Below are positions 60,105 to 64,000 of a DNA stretch of 64,000 bases, piece after piece; the stretch's first letter is position 1, and each line of letters starts with the position of its first letter. A program made the translations under genes and the position numbers. The notes beneath the pieces are model-generated. The model did no database searches, was not told the DNA's origin, and saw only the letters and a program-made list of their open reading frames with translations. The DNA lies in assembly GCF_052857255.1 (NCBI RefSeq), contig NC_135500.1, forward strand, positions 49,192,272-49,256,271. The letters are read 5' to 3'. This stretch comes from Amblyomma americanum. Taxonomy: Eukaryota > Arthropoda > Arachnida > Ixodida > Ixodidae.

Positions 60105-62161
60105 CGATTTTACAAATCGTCGAAGAGTAGACGAGAGAGAGCTATAAACTTTTTCTCTCAGAACGGCGCGAAAACTTGTTTTCCGGCTCAAAACAACGGG
60201 ATACATCGTTTTATATCGAAACTAGCGAGATTTACGCACTTCGATTTTACAAGTCGTCGAAGAGTAGACGAGAGAAAGCTGCAAAACGTTTTCTCTCAGA
60301 ACTGCGCGAAAACTTGAATTCCGGCTCAAAACAACGGGATACATCGTTTTAGATCGAATCTAGCGAGATTCACGAACATCGATTTTACAAGTCGTCGAAG
60401 AGTAGACGAGAGAGAGCTGTTAACTTTTTCTCTCAGAACTGAGCGAAAACTTGAATTCCGGCTCAAAACAACGGGATACATCGTTTTAGAACGAAACTAG
60501 CGCGATTTACGCACTTCGATTTTATAAGTCGTCGAAGAGTAGACAAGAGAAAGCTGTAAACTTTTTCTCTCAGAACTGCGCGAAAACTTGTATTCCGGCT
60601 CAAAACAACGAGATACATCGTTTTAGAACGAAACTAGCGAGATTCACGAACATCGATTTTACAAGTCGTCGAAGAGTAGACGAGAGAGAGCTGTAAACGT
60701 TTTCTTTCAGAATTGCGCGAAAACTTGTATTCCGGCTCAAAACAACGGGATACATCGTTTTAGATCGAAACTAGCGAGATTTACGCACTTCGATTTTACA
60801 AGTCGTCGAAGAGTAGACGAGAGAAATCTGTTAACTTTTTCTCTCAGAACTGAGCGAAAACTTGAATTCCGGCTCAAAACAACGGGATACATCGTTTTAG
60901 ATCGAAACTAGCGCGATTTACGCACTTCGATTTTACAAGTCGTCGAAGAGTAGACGAGAAAAAGCTGTAAACTTTTTCTCTCAGAACTGCGCGAAAACTT
61001 GAATTCCGGCTATAAACAACGGGATACACCGTTTTAGATCGAAACTAGCGAGATTTACGCACTTCGATTTTAAAAGTCATCGAAGAGTAGACGAGAGAGA
61101 GCTGTAAACTTTTTCTCTCAGAACGGCGCGAAAACATGTATTCCGGCTCAAAACAACGAGATACATCGTTTTAGAACGAAACTAGCGAGATTCACGAACA
61201 TCGATTTTACAAGTCGTCGAAGAGTAGACGAGAGAGAGCTGTAAACGCTTTGTCTCAGAACTGCGCGAAAACTTGTATTCCGGCTCAAAACAACGGGATA
61301 CATCGTTTTAGATCGAAACTAGCGAGATTTACGCACTTCGATTTTACAAGTAGACAAAGTGTAGACGAGAGAAAGCTGTAAACTTTCTCTCAGAACTGCG
61401 CGAAAACTTGAATTCAGGCTCAAAACAACGGGATACATCGTTTTAGATCGAAACTAGCGAGATCCACGAACATCGATTTTACAAGTCCAAGTCGTCGAAG
61501 TGTAGACGAGAGAGAGCTGTAAACGTTTTCTCTCAGAACTGCGCGAAAACTTGTATTCCGGCTCAAAACAACGGGATACATCGTTTTAGATCAAAACTAG
61601 CGAGATTCATGAACATCGATTTTACAGGTCGTCGAAGAGTAGACGAGAGAAATCTGTTAACTTTTTCTGTCAGAACTGAGCGAAAACTTGAATTCCGGCT
61701 CAAAACAACGGGACACATCGTTTTAGATCGAAACTAGCGCGATTTACGCACTTCGATTTTACAAGTCGTCGAAGAGTAGACGAGAAAAAGCTGTAAACTT
61801 TTTCTCTCAGAACTGCGCGAAAACTTGAATTCCGGCTTAAACAACGGGATACATAGTTTTACATCGAAACTAGCGAGATTTACGCACTTCGATTTTAAAA
61901 GTCGTCAAAGAGTAGACGAGAGAGAGCTGTAAACTTTTTCTCTCAGAACTCGGCGAAAACTTCTATTCCGGCTCAAACAACGGGATACATTGTTTTAGAT
62001 CGAAACTAGCAAAATTCACGAACATCGATTTTACAAGTCTTCGAAGAGTAGACAAGAGAAAGGTGTAAACATTTTCTCTCAGAACTGCGCAAAACTTGTA
62101 TTCCGACTAAAAGCAACGAGATACATCGTTTTAGATCGAAACTAGCGCGATCCACGAACAT
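60105..62161 (+). repeat. HOR-C unit 2, partial (15 monomers)
   Basis: It follows unit 1 from TTACAAATCGTCG (60105) through the GCGCAAAAC monomer (62026-62161). One monomer is missing: the two units at 57229 and 57366 are represented by a single hybrid at 60380 (GTTAAC front, TTTTAGAACG and AGCGCG end). The offset therefore drops from 3151 to 3014 bp, exactly 137. After 62161 it leaves the order of unit 1. Confidence 0.85.
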
Positions 62162-63391
62162 CGATTTTACAAGTCGTCGAAGAGTAGACGAGAGAGAGCT
62201 GTTAACTTTTTCTCTCAGAACTGAGCGAAAACTTGAATTCCGGCTCAAAACAACGGGATACATCGTTTTAGATCGAAACTAGCGAGATTTACGCATTTCG
62301 ATTTTAAAAGTCGTCGAAGAGTAGACGAGAGAGAGCTGTAAACATTTTCTCTCAGAACTGCGCGAAAACTTGTATTCCGGCTCAAAACAACGGGATACAT
62401 CGTTTTAGATCGAAACTAGCGAGATTTACGGACTTCGATTTTACAAGTAGACAAAGTGTAGACGAGAGAAAGCTGTACACTTTTTCTCTCAGAACTGAGC
62501 GAAAACTTGAATTCCGGCTCAAAACAACGGGAGACATCGTTTTAGATCGAAACTAGCGCGATTTACGCACTTCGATTTTACAAGTCGTCGAAGAGTAGAC
62601 GAGAAAAAGCTGTAAACTTTTTCTCTCAGAACTGCGCGAAAACTTGAATTCCGGCTTAAACAACGGGATACATAGTTTTACATCGAAACTAGCGAGATTT
62701 ACGCACTTCGATTTTAAAAGTCGTCAAAGAGTAGACGAGAGAGAGCTGTAAACTTTTTCTCTCAGAACTCGGCGAAAACTTCTATTCCGGCTCAAACAAC
62801 GGGATACATTGTTTTAGATCGAAACTAGCAAAATTCACGAACATCGATTTTACAAGTCTTCGAAGAGTAGACAAGAGAAAGGTGTAAACATTTTCTCTCA
62901 GAACTGCGCAAAACTTGTATTCCGACTAAAAGCAACGAGATACATCGTTTTAGATCGAAACTAGCGCGATCCACGAACATCGATTTTACAAGTCGTCGAA
63001 GAGTAGACGAGAGAGAGCTGTTAACTTTTTCTCTCAGAACTGAGCGAAAACTTGAATTCCGGCTCAAAACAACGGGATACATCGTTTTAGATCGAAACTA
63101 GCGAGATTTACGCATTTCGATTTTAAAAGTCGTCGAAGAGTAGACGAGAGAGAGCTGTAAACATTTTCTCTCAGAACTGCGCGAAAACTTGTATTCCGGC
63201 TCAAAACAACGGGATACATCGTTTTAGATCGAAACTAGCGAGATTTACGCACTTCGATTTTACAAGTAGACAAAGTGTAGACGAGAGAAAGCTGTACACT
63301 TTTTCTCTCAGAACTGAGCGAAAACTTGAATTCCGGCTCAAAACAACGGGAGACATCGTTTTAGATCGAAACTAGCGCGATTTACGCACTT
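61754..63391 (+). repeat. Six-monomer tandem duplication (2 x 819 bp) in HOR-C
   Basis: Blocks 61754-62572 and 62573-63391 each contain GAGAAAAAGC with GGCTTAAACAACG, TTTTAAAAGTCGTCAAAG with ACTCGGCG, AGTCTTCG with GCGCAAAAC, a GTTAAC monomer, a TTTTAAAAG monomer with ACATTTTC, and AGACAAAGTG with GTACACTTTT and GGGAGACATCG. The unusual GTACAC is in both. A base difference (GATTTACGGACTTCG near 62423 against GCACTTCG) separates them. The next GAGAAAAAGC monomer (63392) starts as a third block but changes type halfway. Confidence 0.9.
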
Positions 63392-64000
63392 CGATTTTAC
63401 AAGTCGTCGAAGAGTAGACGAGAAAAAGCTGTAAACTTTTTCTCTCAGAACTGCGCGAAAACTTAAATTCCGGCTCAAAACAACGGGATACATCGTTTTA
63501 GATCGAAACTAGCGAGATTCACGAACATCGATTTTACAAATCGTCGAAGAGTAGACGAGAGAGAGCTATAAACTTTTTCTCTCAGAACGGCGCGAAAACT
63601 TGTATTCCGGCTCAAAACAACGGGATACATTGTTTTAGATCGAAACTAGCGAGATTTACGCACTTCGATTTTACAAGTCGTCGAAGAGTAGACGAGAGAA
63701 AGCTGCAAAACGTTCTCTCTCAGAACTGCGCGAAAACTTGAATTCCGGCTCAAAACAATGGGATACATCGTTTTAGATCGAAACTAGCGAGATCCACGAA
63801 CATCGATTTTACAAGTCCAAGTCGTCGAAGAGTAGACGAGAGAGAGCTGTAAACGTTTTCTCTCAGAACTGCGCGAAAACTTGTATTCCGGCTCAAAACA
63901 ACGGGATACATCGTTTTAGATCGAAACTAGCGAGATTTACGCACTACGATTTCACAAGTCGTCGAAGAGTAGACGAGAGAAAGCTGTAAACTTTTTCTCT
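63392..64000 (+). repeat. HOR-C end segment, colinear with the island in copy 7
   Basis: A hybrid unit (63392) changes from GAGAAAAAGC to AACTTAAATTCCGG. Then 63529-64000 runs TTACAAATCGTCG with CTATAAAC, GCAAAACG, the 143-bp CCAAGT monomer and a CGATTTCACAAG monomer cut by the window end. This is the order of 34274-34745, offset 29255 bp, with few changes. The array clearly continues past the window. Confidence 0.88.

Larger units (their letters stand above)
1..64000 (+). repeat. Continuous 137-bp satellite array (whole window)
   Basis: Every stretch of the window is a copy of one monomer of about 137 bp, always in the same orientation. I set the monomer phase at the motif CGATTTTACAAGTCGTCGAA. 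Later landmarks in each monomer are GAGTAGACGAGAG, TTTTTCTCTCAGAACTG, ATTCCGGCTCAAAACAACGG and ATCGTTTTAGATCGAAACTA. Most monomers are 135 to 138 bp; exceptions are a 143-bp class and two internally deleted ones. There is no inversion, unique sequence, poly-A tail or transposon end. Satellites with ordered HORs are usually centromeric or pericentromeric, but nothing here proves centromere function. I do not recognise the family by name. Confidence 0.98.

Noticed and set aside
1..64000. CRISPR array
   Set aside because: There are regular direct repeats, but no unique spacers. The whole period of about 137 bp is repeated sequence and no cas-like gene is present.
1..64000. Ribosomal RNA or tRNA gene cluster, or histone-type gene repeat
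   Set aside because: The larger periods (5.9, 3.0 and 2.05 kb) are entirely built of 137-bp monomers. There is no rRNA core, tRNA fold or conserved coding segment.
1..64000. Telomeric repeats or array end
   Set aside because: No run of a short telomere motif such as TTAGG or TTAGGG was seen, and both window ends lie inside monomers.

Overview
The whole 64 kb window is one uninterrupted tandem satellite array. It holds about 468 head-to-tail copies of a monomer of about 137 bp, all on the same strand. I see no gene, RNA gene, transposon, CRISPR array or unique sequence. The short open frames on both strands are by-products of the repeat. The array carries layered higher-order repeats (HORs), which points to a eukaryotic centromere or pericentromere from a long-read assembly. 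The species cannot be named. The consensus is about 42% GC, and CpG is about twice the expected frequency, which fits a lineage with little germline CpG methylation, such as many arthropods. That lineage guess is weak.

Layout. (1) Bases 1-47116: nine consecutive copies of HOR-A. Its complete form is 43 monomers and 5876 bp (I call the monomers M1 to M43). Only copy 1 is close to complete. The others differ by deletions and duplications of whole monomers, and two carry blocks from other monomer families. (2) 47117-47937: six transition monomers, two of them hybrids. (3) 47938-55590: HOR-B, a 15-monomer unit of exactly 2050 bp repeated 3.7 times almost without change. It is made of HOR-A monomers M27 to M32 joined to a second family (B1 to B9). 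(4) 55591-56133: four monomers equal to HOR-A M40 to M43. (5) 56134-64000: HOR-C, a less regular family with a unit of 22 to 23 monomers (about 3.0 to 3.15 kb), which contains a younger 6-monomer, 819 bp duplication.

How the parts relate. Nearly every difference between HOR copies begins and ends inside a monomer, in phase, at a stretch shared by the two parents. This is the signature of unequal crossing-over or gene conversion. Diagnostic variants let the order of some events be read. HOR-A itself contains a 7-monomer, 956 bp sub-repeat. A B-family block appears in copies 8 and 9, and a trimmed form of it was then amplified as HOR-B. A ten-monomer HOR-C block sits inside HOR-A copy 7, more than 20 kb from the main C region. 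Monomer ends mostly alternate between two types, suggesting an ancestral dimer of 274 bp. Each monomer can form a short hairpin and carries A/T tracts spaced near multiples of the helical turn.

Limits: boundaries were found by reading diagnostic bases by eye and adding monomer lengths. The sums close exactly for the HOR-A copies checked (5865, 5329, 6560, 3550, 4781, 3008, 7095 and 5599 bp), but no percent identities were computed.
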